Below, in pieces: positions 1 through 7,887 of a stretch of 57,800 bases of DNA (its first letter is position 1; every line of letters begins with the position of its first letter). The stretch spans positions 1 to 57,800 of the forward strand of contig JARVGJ010000013.1 in assembly GCA_029762595.1 (NCBI GenBank), read 5' to 3'. The notes under the pieces were generated by a model. The model worked only from the letters and a program-made list of their open reading frames with translations, ran no database searches and was not told where the DNA came from. The DNA comes from Methanolobus sp. (GTDB lineage: Archaea > Halobacteriota > Methanosarcinia > Methanosarcinales > Methanosarcinaceae). The position numbers and the translations under genes were made by a program.

Positions 1-6
1 ACAATC

Positions 7-28
7 TAGGATAGCGTAAGCTATCCTA
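7..28. other. Perfect 9-bp hairpin with GTAA loop
   Basis: TAGGATAGC is followed by GTAA and its exact reverse complement GCTATCCTA. On the + strand the loop is a GNRA-type tetraloop (GUAA). It sits at the very edge of the window, so it may be the tail of a structured RNA or a 3' end hairpin of an upstream gene; there is no T-run directly behind it. Confidence 0.5.
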
Positions 29-107
29 AAATTAAGGTGAAAAGGAACAAAAACATAAAAATATGGGATCAAAAGGATGAGTTACAACTTGAATTTATCA
101 GATGTTT

Positions 108-137
108 AAAAAAAAAGAGGGTTAATCTGAATCCTCT
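108..137 (-). terminator. Hairpin plus T-run, minus strand
   Basis: Read on the minus strand, AGAGG and CCTCT pair around a 12-base loop and are followed by a run of eight to nine T. This is the geometry of a 3' end signal for leftward transcripts. The nearest leftward gene is the symporter ending at 534, about 400 bases away. The stretch between 138 and 533 holds no ORF I believe in; it is A+T-rich and could be a long 3' UTR or carry an unrecognised RNA. Confidence 0.45.
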
Positions 138-533
138 AAAGCCTGAACGTAACAAACCTGATGTGTGTGGTTGTGGGAGTAATGTGGAACAGGTCTGTTA
201 GCGTTCACTTGTTTTTATCCGTTTTTAGCTTTAGTTATTTTAAATCATGTTCATATCGTACCACCGATTGTCATGCAGCCTGCCTGGACAATTTGTCTTT
301 GTGACTGCAATATGTTGTAGATTTTTCAACTATTTAAATATATCTATAGTTGGATGTATAATGAGAATGATGATGATGATATTATGTGTTTTTTATTGCT
401 ATGAAATTATAAAAGAAGTCTCTGAAAGGTCAACTTACAGATGTCCCATAAAGGCTTCTCTGATAATTCTTGTGAAAGAATGCTAATGTAATTTTCCTGC
501 CATTGCTTCCATTATTTAAGATTCCTTTTTGCT

Positions 534-2021
534 TCAGATGTCTGCAACTTTCACTCTGTCAAACTCTTCTGTTATATCTGTAGAAGGTGCCTTTTCCAGC
601 ATGCTTATGACAAAGATGACGATGCATGAAAGTACAAAACCCGGTACTATCTCATAAAGATCGAATATGCCGCCATTTAATTGTTTCCATATGATCACCA
701 TGAGCCCACCGGAGATAAGGCCACCAAGTGCCGCATTCCTTGTCATTCTCTTCCAGTAAAGAGAGAAGATTATAGTGGGTCCAAAAGCAGCTCCAAAACC
801 TGCCCATGCATAAGCTACAAGATCAAGAACCGAACTTTCAGGGTCAAGTGCAAAGTAATATGCTATGATCGATACTATAACCACGGCAAGTCTTCCCATC
901 CATACAAGTTCCTTTTCACTGGCATTCTTCTTTAAGAGCAATTTGTATATATCCTCTGTGAAGGCAGATGCTGATACGAGTAACTGTGAGTCTGCTGTGC
1001 TCATTATCGCTGCAAGGATCGCTGCAAGTAAAAGACCTGCTATAAATGGATGGAAGAGCTCGTTTATCATTACCATGAACACGGTCTCACTTGTTGCGCC
1101 TTCCAGTAATCCGGGGAACATAGCTATGCCCACCATTCCTGCAAAGACCGAAAAGGCAAGAGATATTATGACCCAGAACATGGCAATGGCTCTGGCTTTT
1201 CTGACCTGTCCTGAGTGCCTGATAGCCATGAATCTCACAAGTATGTGGGGCTGGCCGAAATATCCCAGTCCCCATGCAAGCAGGGAAACTATTGCCATCA
1301 AAGAGATCATCTCACCGCCCAAAGAGCTGAAAGGGTCCAGGAGCTGAGGATCGATCGATCTTATGATGTCAATGGTCGAACTGTATCCACCTGCTTCTCT
1401 CATACCAATAATAGGTACCAGTGTAATGGCGATGATCATGAGCATTCCCTGAAAGAAGTCTGTCCAGCATACTGCCATGAATCCCCCAAGGAAGATATAG
1501 GCTATTATAACCAGGGTGCCTATGGTCAGTGCTGTCAGGTAGGATACATCAAATACTGTGCTGAAGAGCTTCCCGCCTGCAACCAGGCCGGATGATGTAT
1601 AGAATAGAAAGAATATGAGAATAAGTAAAGCGGATATGATCCGAAGCGACTTTGTACTGTCCCTGAAACGGTTCTCAAGGAAAACCGGAAGAGTAATAGC
1701 ATCTCCTGCTATCTGTGTATATTTACGCAGACGCTTTGCTATGAATTTCCAGTTAAGATAGGTCCCAATTGCCAGACCAATAGCTATCCATATGGATTCC
1801 ATTCCTGCAATATAGGCATATCCCGGAAGTCCAAGCAACAGCCACCCGCTCATATCTGAAGCCTGTGAACTGAGTGCAGTTACCCAGCTGTTAAGCTTTC
1901 TTCCACCAAGTATATAGTCTGAAAGGTTGGCGGTCTTCCTATAATAAATAGCACCAATCACCACCATAAAGAGCAGATAGAGTGCAAAAACAAGTAAAAT
2001 GGCTAGTTTATCTGATAACAA
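534..2021 (-). CDS. putP: Sodium/proline symporter (SSS family)
   Basis: A 495-residue polytopic protein of the sodium:solute symporter family, which uses the sodium gradient to import a solute, here most likely proline as nutrient or osmolyte. The early motif SSQASDMSGWLLLGLPG and the later GGFMAVCWTDFFQG are typical of PutP-like members. About 13 hydrophobic segments span the whole length, which matches the family size. The start is TTG at 2021, supported by a GAGGT ribosome-binding site nine bases upstream. It stands alone, with a MITE-like element about 120 bases upstream. Substrate is inferred from family resemblance only. Confidence 0.9.
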   Translation of the reverse strand: MLSDKLAILLVFALYLLFMVVIGAIYYRKTANLSDYILGGRKLNSWVTALSSQASDMSGWLLLGLPGYAYIAGMESIWIAIGLAIGTYLNWKFIAKRLRKYTQIAGDAITLPVFLENRFRDSTKSLRIISALLILIFFLFYTSSGLVAGGKLFSTVFDVSYLTALTIGTLVIIAYIFLGGFMAVCWTDFFQGMLMIIAITLVPIIGMREAGGYSSTIDIIRSIDPQLLDPFSSLGGEMISLMAIVSLLAWGLGYFGQPHILVRFMAIRHSGQVRKARAIAMFWVIISLAFSVFAGMVGIAMFPGLLEGATSETVFMVMINELFHPFIAGLLLAAILAAIMSTADSQLLVSASAFTEDIYKLLLKKNASEKELVWMGRLAVVIVSIIAYYFALDPESSVLDLVAYAWAGFGAAFGPTIIFSLYWKRMTRNAALGGLISGGLMVIIWKQLNGGIFDLYEIVPGFVLSCIVIFVISMLEKAPSTDITEEFDRVKVADI

Positions 2022-2140
2022 ATAACAACCTCTTTAGTACATTTTAACATTATGCTGAAGCTGTTAATTTATTTAATCATTTCTTTTTGATTGCAGGTAG
2101 ATACTTCAACAAAACCAGTTATAAATACTTTAACAAAACC

Positions 2141-2301
2141 GGCTCTGTAGAAATCCTTTCTTTATTAATAAAGCACAGATGAAAAATATCTGTGTGCATC
2201 AGCGTTACCTGCTAAACGGAGGTTTAGCAGGCACTCAACTCTGTAAGAGGTGAGTGTATCTGCGGTTCACAAATTATTGATAATCGCTTTTCTACAGAGC
2301 C
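2141..2301. mobile_element. MITE-like element, copy 1
   Basis: A 161-bp non-coding element with terminal inverted repeats GGCTCTGTAGAAA / TTTCTACAGAGCC. It is bounded on both sides by the 8-bp direct repeat ACAAAACC, a perfect target-site duplication. GGCTCTGT ends with an 8-bp duplication are known from IS6-like and some IS1595-like elements, but no transposase is present, so the parent family is open. Inside is a 10-bp perfect stem CCTGCTAAAC/GTTTAGCAGG at 2208-2231. A second copy lies at 3792-3979. Confidence 0.85.
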
Positions 2302-2470
2302 ACAAAACCAGTTGTAAATATAAAGTGCAGCGACATATATACACAAAAATGGAAGTTATCCATTACTTCATTTATGCAATATCAACTCATCTTTATCGGC
2401 AGACAGCTTTTTGAAATAAAAAAATGTTTTTATAGATGAAGAACTTATGATGGCCGGATTTTCTAAGGTA

Positions 2471-2908
2471 CTATGTTCCTTCAACGAACTGCTGTATCTT
2501 TTTCCTGATAGAATCCCTGAGTGTTCGTGTCTGTTCCAGTTTTTCTTCCTCTGTCCCGGTAAATGCTGCAGGGTCAGGAAAAGGCCAGTTCAACTGCACA
2601 AACGGTCTGGGGAATATAGGGCATTCCTCCTCATTTGCTCTGTCACAGACGGTGATCACGTATTTGAAAAGTCTTCCTTCCCGGAAAAGATCCCATACAG
2701 CCTGACTCTTTTTATCGCTGAGGTCAAAACCATCTTCTTCCATGACTTTTTTTACTAAAGGGTCAATACTTGTGGGTTTAAAGCCGGCACTTTCAACTTC
2801 AAACAGGTCCCCTCCGATTCTTTTTAAATACTCTTCAGCTATCTGGCTTCTTCCACTATTGTGGACACATATAAACAGTACTTTTGTTCTATCATCAACG
2901 GATGCCAT
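2471..2908 (-). CDS. arsC: Arsenate reductase (thioredoxin-type ArsC, LMW phosphatase fold)
   Basis: 145 residues. The P-loop CVHNSGR (C14 to R20) gives the CX5R signature of low-molecular-weight tyrosine phosphatases. Two further cysteines, C88 and C96 in VCDRANEEEC, lie where the redox pair of thioredoxin-coupled ArsC enzymes is found, and the PDPA loop near 111-114 supplies the general acid. The expected reaction is reduction of arsenate to arsenite in the cytoplasm. No arsenite pump or ArsR gene is adjacent, so it seems to be a solitary detoxification gene. It lies between the two MITE-like copies. Confidence 0.9.
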   Translation of the reverse strand: MASVDDRTKVLFICVHNSGRSQIAEEYLKRIGGDLFEVESAGFKPTSIDPLVKKVMEEDGFDLSDKKSQAVWDLFREGRLFKYVITVCDRANEEECPIFPRPFVQLNWPFPDPAAFTGTEEEKLEQTRTLRDSIRKKIQQFVEGT

Positions 2909-3013
2909 ATCATCTGTGTTAGGTATGAGGCCCTCATAAATTTAAGCTTTATAGACTATATAATTCCAGTTACTCTATATATATGATTATTATTCTTTAT
3001 TTTTAACCATCTC

Positions 3014-3670
3014 TCAATATTCTCTGTCGCCGAATATTGCAGAGCCGATGCGCACCATTGTGGCTCCTTCTTCAATGGCTACCCGGTAGTCTGCTGACAT
3101 TCCCATGGATAGTTCAAGGAGGTCTATGTTGGCATTGTGCATATTATCCTGTTTTATCCTTTCAAAGAGTATTTTCATTCTTCTGAAATACGGACGTGCC
3201 TGCTGCGGTGATACATAAGGAGGTATGCACATAAGTCCTGTTATCCTGACATTTCCAAGCAAGCGGATATCTGCTATGACAGTCTTTATCTCATGGACAG
3301 TAAAACCGAATTTCTGGGGCTCTTCACCTATATTGACCTGAAGGAAGACATCCTGTATCTTGCCAATGTCCCCTGCTCTTTTATCTATCTCCTCTGCTAT
3401 CTTTGTAGAATCTACGGACTGTATCACGTCAAAATGATCAACTGCCTGTTTGACCTTGTTCGTCTGAAGATGTCCTATAAAGTGTTTTTCGCAAGGCAGG
3501 ATATGATCTGATTTTTCTTCGAATTCCTGTATCCTGTTCTCTCCTATGATGGTGGCACCTGCCCGTATGGCTTCATTTATCCTGGCAGGGTCTACAGTCT
3601 TTGTGACACATACAAGTTTTGTTTCCCCGAGTTCTTTGAGTACCTTATTTATCTTTTCATTTACTGTCAT
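3014..3670 (-). CDS. YggS-type PLP homeostasis protein
   Basis: About 218 residues of the PLPBP/YggS family, a fold-type III barrel that binds pyridoxal phosphate and buffers vitamin B6 and amino acid pools rather than catalysing a defined reaction. The cofactor lysine is K24 in CVTKT. The family signature HFIGHLQTNKVKQ and the phosphate-binding end GMSADYRVAIEEGATMVRIG are intact. I prefer ATG at 3670 because the eight extra residues of the longer frame (TTG at 3694) match nothing in the family; ATG at 3685 is a second option. Confidence 0.9.
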   Translation of the reverse strand: MTVNEKINKVLKELGETKLVCVTKTVDPARINEAIRAGATIIGENRIQEFEEKSDHILPCEKHFIGHLQTNKVKQAVDHFDVIQSVDSTKIAEEIDKRAGDIGKIQDVFLQVNIGEEPQKFGFTVHEIKTVIADIRLLGNVRITGLMCIPPYVSPQQARPYFRRMKILFERIKQDNMHNANIDLLELSMGMSADYRVAIEEGATMVRIGSAIFGDREY

Positions 3671-3791
3671 TGCTTTTCCATCCATATTATTCAAAATGCG
3701 ATGTATTTAAAAGATTCCGGTTGTATCCACTGCAATTGAATGCTTTATAATTGAATGAATGAATGAATAATTTGCAATTGAATACTTTATA

Positions 3792-3979
3792 GGCTCTGTA
3801 GAAATCCATTCTTTATTAATAAACCACATCTAAATATGGATACACTAACCTCCTATGGAGTTGAGTGGCTTCTAAACAGCCGTTTAGCAGGTAACGCAAG
3901 ATGATAAAAAACAATATCTGTGTGCATCTGCTTTTATCTGCGGTTCACAAATTATTGATAATAGGTTTTCTACAGAGCC
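3792..3979. mobile_element. MITE-like element, copy 2 (internal segment inverted)
   Basis: A 188-bp relative of the element at 2141-2301 with the same ends (GGCTCTGTAGAAATCC... and ...TTTTCTACAGAGCC). It is flanked by ACTTTATA and CCTTTATA, an 8-bp target duplication with one mismatch. The ends keep the same orientation as copy 1, but the 59-bp stretch 3839-3897 aligns to the reverse complement of 2202-2260. It lies about 190 bp upstream of the cohesin-dockerin gene. Confidence 0.85.
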
Positions 3980-4121
3980 CCTTTATAATTGAACTTTTTT
4001 GATTACGGATATAAGCTTCTTATTTATATTAATTAACAATTCTTCTTAGTTTAATTACTAAATAATGTTTCAAAATGCTTATCATAAAACAATGCGTAAA
4101 GCAATTATTATAATATATATT

Positions 4122-4130
4122 GTATATAAA
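4122..4130 (+). promoter_or_regulatory. TATA box of the cohesin-dockerin gene
   Basis: GTATATAAA lies 42-50 bases ahead of the ATG at 4172, which would put the start of transcription near 4150. The ribosome-binding site AGGA at 4161-4164 follows. The upstream region is very A+T-rich and is bounded by the MITE-like copy ending at 3979. Confidence 0.5.
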
Positions 4131-4171
4131 TTAAAAACATGTCTCTTTAATAGCCAAGGCAGGAAAATAAG

Positions 4172-4870
4172 ATGTCTGCAAAAAAACGATTCTTTCAACA
4201 GGGAGTAATTATCACAGCTTTGCTGGCTGTTCTGTTAAGTTGCTGTTGTATCGGTGCCATTGGATCTGAGCTTACACTCATACCATCAGCTGAAACTATC
4301 GCACCAGGTGATATTTTTACTGTAGATGTATTTGTAGCCCCGGATGTTGCGATCACAGGAATGCAACTTGATCTTGTGTTTGATAGTTCAAAGGTCCGGA
4401 TAGAGGGTGTTGAGGAGGGAATCCTCTTTAATCAAAGAGGAGGGGACAGTATTTTTAGTAAAGGAATTATTGAAGACAATTTACTAAAGGATGTATATGG
4501 GTGCATACTTGGCGGTGAAACAGTTTCCAAGGCTGCCATATTTGCCACAGTTACTTTTTCGCTGGATGAGCAAGCCTCAGATTGTCTGACTCTGGATCTG
4601 AACAATGTGATCTTAAGCGACCAGGCAGGCAATGCACTTAAAGCCATTTCAACAGGCATTATCATTGAGATCCTGGATAACAGTCCTCCTCAAATGCCAG
4701 GAGACTTCAATAATGATGGTGTTGTAGATTTTTATGATTTCGTCTGGTTTGCAGGCGCATATGATTCCATGGAAGGGGATGCTAACTATGAACCGTTTTT
4801 TGATTTTGATAAAGACGGGGATGTGGATTTCTATGATTTTGTAGAGTTTGCAGCTTTGTATGGATACTGA
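4172..4870 (+). CDS. Secreted protein with cohesin domain and dockerin
   Basis: 232 residues. A basic-hydrophobic signal peptide (about residues 1-32) is followed by a cohesin-like beta domain (about 34-168; SAETIAPGDIFTVDVFV, GMQLDLVFDSSKVRIEG). After a short proline-containing linker come two dockerin repeats: DFNNDGVVDFYDF near 177 and DFDKDGDVDFYDF near 208, each an F-hand style calcium loop. Cohesin and dockerin normally bind each other on separate cellulosomal proteins; one chain carrying both could polymerise or join surface proteins. Such domains occur outside cellulosomes in archaea. No catalytic domain is present, and its partners are unknown. Confidence 0.85.
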   Translation: MSAKKRFFQQGVIITALLAVLLSCCCIGAIGSELTLIPSAETIAPGDIFTVDVFVAPDVAITGMQLDLVFDSSKVRIEGVEEGILFNQRGGDSIFSKGIIEDNLLKDVYGCILGGETVSKAAIFATVTFSLDEQASDCLTLDLNNVILSDQAGNALKAISTGIIIEILDNSPPQMPGDFNNDGVVDFYDFVWFAGAYDSMEGDANYEPFFDFDKDGDVDFYDFVEFAALYGY

Positions 4871-4982
4871 AGATTTCCATAAGTGTTTTCAATATAGAAA
4901 TTTTCATATGCAACCAGATATTTTCCAGACTGCACTTAATATATCCTTATTAATCAAAGTTATAGCAACTCATATTCTGCAT

Positions 4983-5783
4983 TTACTTTGGATATTCAAT
5001 TATTTCCTCCTTAATTGAACGATATGATTTATCCGTTGTCTTTGTAGAGCCCTTGAAGATTATCTTTTCAAAATCAAAGAGTGAGGCGAAATCATCTACT
5101 ATATTGTCAAACTCCTTTTCATAACATAACCCGGTATCTACCTTTCCTACACATTTATAGCCGGAGTAGTCAAAGACCATTTTCATCATTTCAGTATCAT
5201 CGGGATCCGGCGTTAATTTTGCAAGAACGAGCATTTCCCTCCAGTTAGCCGCCTGCATAGGTGTGAGGAAGTAAGTACCTTCGCCTCTCTTCTCTCCCAT
5301 AACAGCTTCTACATAAGCATTCCTGCTCTCAAATGCTGCACAGATACAATCATCTACGATTTCTCCATGGGCATCCTTTAGTATCCTGACAGGTATTCCC
5401 AGATGGTCAAAATCCTTTTCCAGTGAACCCAGCACGTTCCCGCACAGGCCATAAAAAACAAGTATCCCGTCAAATAGTTCACCATTTTCCTCAATAGACC
5501 TGTATACCTTATCCTTGAGCAGAGCAGGCTCGGCATCCAATGCGAATTCAAGAAGATTGAGGACAACTGTGAACTGGTCAGTAACATCACCTGAGCCAAT
5601 GACCGACGGCAGATCAAAGATACCTGTTTTTTCATATTTCACTGCCACTTCTGTTAGTTTCTTTTCAATACCTTCTGTATTCTCATTATCTACCAGTATC
5701 AGGCGTGCATTCTTATCTTCTTCGAATATATGAACGAGCTCATCCTCGAACATGCGACAGGATATCAGATACAACAATGGCAT
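4983..5783 (-). CDS. DUF1638 family protein, copy A
   Basis: 266 residues beginning MPLLYLISCRMFEDELVHIF, very similar in plan to the gene at 14481. The family is found mostly in methanogens and related anaerobes, often close to methyltransferase or corrinoid genes, and its biochemical role is unknown to me. Conserved landmarks are the N-terminal [15 protein letters not shown] in the middle, a DDC motif and a late YKCVGKV/CYEKEFD segment; the conserved cysteines could bind a metal or corrinoid. ATG at 5783 has a GGAG site eight bases upstream and is preferred to TTG at 5789. No methyltransferase neighbours it here. Confidence 0.8.
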   Translation of the reverse strand: MPLLYLISCRMFEDELVHIFEEDKNARLILVDNENTEGIEKKLTEVAVKYEKTGIFDLPSVIGSGDVTDQFTVVLNLLEFALDAEPALLKDKVYRSIEENGELFDGILVFYGLCGNVLGSLEKDFDHLGIPVRILKDAHGEIVDDCICAAFESRNAYVEAVMGEKRGEGTYFLTPMQAANWREMLVLAKLTPDPDDTEMMKMVFDYSGYKCVGKVDTGLCYEKEFDNIVDDFASLFDFEKIIFKGSTKTTDKSYRSIKEEIIEYPK

Positions 5784-6075
5784 TTTCAAACTCCTTTTTG
5801 TTTTTGGAACGTATCATTCCCAAACCAGCAAACACATTTACCAGGTTGAACGTAACCAGAATCAAGTATTACATGTTTTCTATGGAATGATATATTAATG
5901 TCACCTTTCTCATATGGAGTATTTTTTGTGTGGGTAAAAGATAGCTATGGTTTATTTTCTATTTAGTTAACCTGTTTGCTTAACAGGTATTGAAAATAAA
6001 GATAATTTTTACGGACTAAAATAAAGTGTATGGAGTAAAATAAAATTAAATAGTAAACTGAGTTTTCAAAATATC

Positions 6076-6303
6076 TTATTTCTTCACCCAATCTCCCTTT
6101 TCATTCTTTTCATATTTATTCTTCACAGCAGACCAGGCTACACGATGAGCCACTTCTTCTCTTGAGGCATCCCCTCTGCGCTCTTCTGGATCAGCATATT
6201 GGTCCCATGCATTGTTGAATGCTTCTTTATATATTTCCTGTGCATGCTCTGGAAGATTGTCCTTTACATTTGATGGTAGTTCATTTATGTTTCTATAAGG
6301 CAA
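6076..6303 (-). CDS. chaB: ChaB family protein
   Basis: A small soluble ChaB-family protein of about 75 residues: MPYRNINELPSNVKDNLP, then AQEIYKEAFNNAWDQY and HRVAWSAVKNKYEK, which are the hallmarks of the family. ChaB was named as a regulator of the ChaA cation antiporter in E. coli, but its real role remains unclear. No ChaA gene is next to it here. I choose TTG at 6303 because GGAG lies eight bases upstream and the product then starts with the family's usual MPY; the longer GTG start at 6312 has no usable ribosome site. Confidence 0.85.
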   Translation of the reverse strand: MPYRNINELPSNVKDNLPEHAQEIYKEAFNNAWDQYADPEERRGDASREEVAHRVAWSAVKNKYEKNEKGDWVKK

Positions 6304-6372
6304 AGATCCCACTCCATTTATTGTTCTATGCTTTTATTTACGGCTATTTTTACTATAGCTTATATGAGAAAT

Positions 6373-6975
6373 TCACCTTATATGTTTTTTGTATTTACTT
6401 TTCCTGTAAAGGGCAACACGCTTATGAATAAATATCCCTGCCACAGACACGGCCATAACTATCCAGAGAAACTGCATTGATCCGGAGTTGAGATCTGTGC
6501 CTATCAACCAGGCATGAACAAAGGTCAATAAAAAGGCGGGATATATTAGATAATGGATCTTCTTCCATTTGTCTGTAATTTTTTTTCTGTAAAACGCGGC
6601 AAAAACAGCTATAATTATCAAATATAATGCCGGCCTTCCTGCAAGTTCCAGAAAGTCAGTAAGGGGATGGAATACCGGGACAAAAACAGACATGCTGCGC
6701 TTTTCCATTGCAAATACTATTGGATGGATAAGCATCAACAGTATACCTATACGTGCAAGGATGTGGTGTATCGCAATAAAACCTTTTCCAAAGACATTCT
6801 TCATCTGCCTCATATATTCAGATGACAATATAGCCAGGAAAATGAATAAATATGCAAATAGGCCGCATGCCCTGTATATCATTTGTAAGGATGTACCTGG
6901 ACTTTGCAAAAGTGTGACCATGATTAATGTTGAAACAAGTATTAGTGACAATAATATTGCAGATCGTTTTTTCAT
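6373..6975 (-). CDS. Ferric-reductase-like haem membrane protein (MsrQ/YedZ type)
   Basis: 200 residues with about six hydrophobic segments and histidines placed as in the ferric reductase transmembrane domain: AIHHILARIG, MLIHPIVF and TFVHAWL. Family members bind b-type haem and move electrons across the membrane; MsrQ passes them to the periplasmic reductase MsrP. No MsrP gene is nearby (the MsrA in this window is a different, cytoplasmic enzyme), so the partner is unknown. The start ATG at 6975 has a strong AAAGGAGT ribosome site. The C-terminus is very basic (RKSKYKKHIR). Confidence 0.75.
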   Translation of the reverse strand: MKKRSAILLSLILVSTLIMVTLLQSPGTSLQMIYRACGLFAYLFIFLAILSSEYMRQMKNVFGKGFIAIHHILARIGILLMLIHPIVFAMEKRSMSVFVPVFHPLTDFLELAGRPALYLIIIAVFAAFYRKKITDKWKKIHYLIYPAFLLTFVHAWLIGTDLNSGSMQFLWIVMAVSVAGIFIHKRVALYRKSKYKKHIR

Positions 6976-7062
6976 GCGTAAGACTCCTTTGCTAGTTTGT
7001 ATGTTATGATACTAAAAAGGGATTTCCCGCTAGATCCTGTCGGGAAGAAGAATGTACATCAA

Positions 7063-7887
7063 TCAGTTATTTCCAACATCACTTATAATATGGGCTTTTG
7101 GAGGTCTTATGCCTCTCTTATAGAACTCGTTCCATGTTCTTCTTGTTATATCTGACCTGAACACAAATTCATCTCTCAGGTCGTTCACATATGCCCTTGC
7201 TTTAAGGCTTTTGTAGAAAGGATGATCATTTAGGAGAATAGTTACAGGTCTTGTAGGTGATATGTACACGAACCTGGAAGTAATAACAGCTTCCCTGAGT
7301 ATTTTCATTGCCAGATCTACATCAGAGTCGTTCTCTATATAAATATCAAGGGATGCCATCATTTCTGAACTGCCCGAGTTCCCGCTTGCCACACATTCTG
7401 TAAATATCAGATTGTTTGGTGCAGATACCAGGTCATCATCGGGAGTTATAAGGCGTGTTGACCTCAGACCTATATCCTTCACTTCACCATAGTATTTTCC
7501 CATCTCTATCCGATCCCCTACCTGATACGTCTTTTCCATTACTATTATGACACCTGCCGCAATATCCTCAAAAAGGTTCCTCAGACCAAAACCGATGGCA
7601 GCACCAATAAGACCACTTAGGAGTACCAGGTGGCTCAGTGAAAGTGCAAATACAGATGCCAGGATATAATAGATAGCGAAGGAATAGATGAGGACTTTTA
7701 AAAATGGTATTATTGTCTTGAGATGGAGCCTGTACCTCCAGGACATTTCCGATAACTTGGTCAGCAAAAAGGCCACTATCTTTGCAAGAACCACTGCCAT
7801 AACTATAATGGCCAAAGATAAGAGCAAGGTTTGCGTATCTACGTGCTCAAAGTTTGCTATAAAAGTCTCTACCTCAGATTCAACCAT
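7063..7887 (-). CDS. MscS-type mechanosensitive channel
   Basis: About 274 residues. Three hydrophobic segments (near 20-40, 60-80 and 85-125) are followed by the MscS pore helix and beta domain: IGFGLRNLFEDIAAGVIIV, then YQVGDRIEMGKYYGEVKDIG and PNNLIF. Members open under membrane tension and release solutes. The C-terminal cage is short but intact. The start is taken as ATG at 7887, which overlaps the TAA of the upstream ATPase gene by one base (TAATG), so translation is almost certainly coupled; GTG at 7893 is the alternative. This is an unusual partner for an MscS gene. Confidence 0.88.
   Translation of the reverse strand: MVESEVETFIANFEHVDTQTLLLSLAIIVMAVVLAKIVAFLLTKLSEMSWRYRLHLKTIIPFLKVLIYSFAIYYILASVFALSLSHLVLLSGLIGAAIGFGLRNLFEDIAAGVIIVMEKTYQVGDRIEMGKYYGEVKDIGLRSTRLITPDDDLVSAPNNLIFTECVASGNSGSSEMMASLDIYIENDSDVDLAMKILREAVITSRFVYISPTRPVTILLNDHPFYKSLKARAYVNDLRDEFVFRSDITRRTWNEFYKRGIRPPKAHIISDVGNN

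Noticed and set aside
247-486. 79-codon ORF in the left intergenic region
   Set aside because: Odd composition (runs of M, C and F), no ribosome site and no resemblance to any family; it lies in an A+T-rich 3' region.
2142-2300. tRNA-like feature (GGTTCAC) in the MITE
   Set aside because: The GGTTCAC motif is not matched by acceptor or anticodon stems; the element ends and target duplication explain it better.
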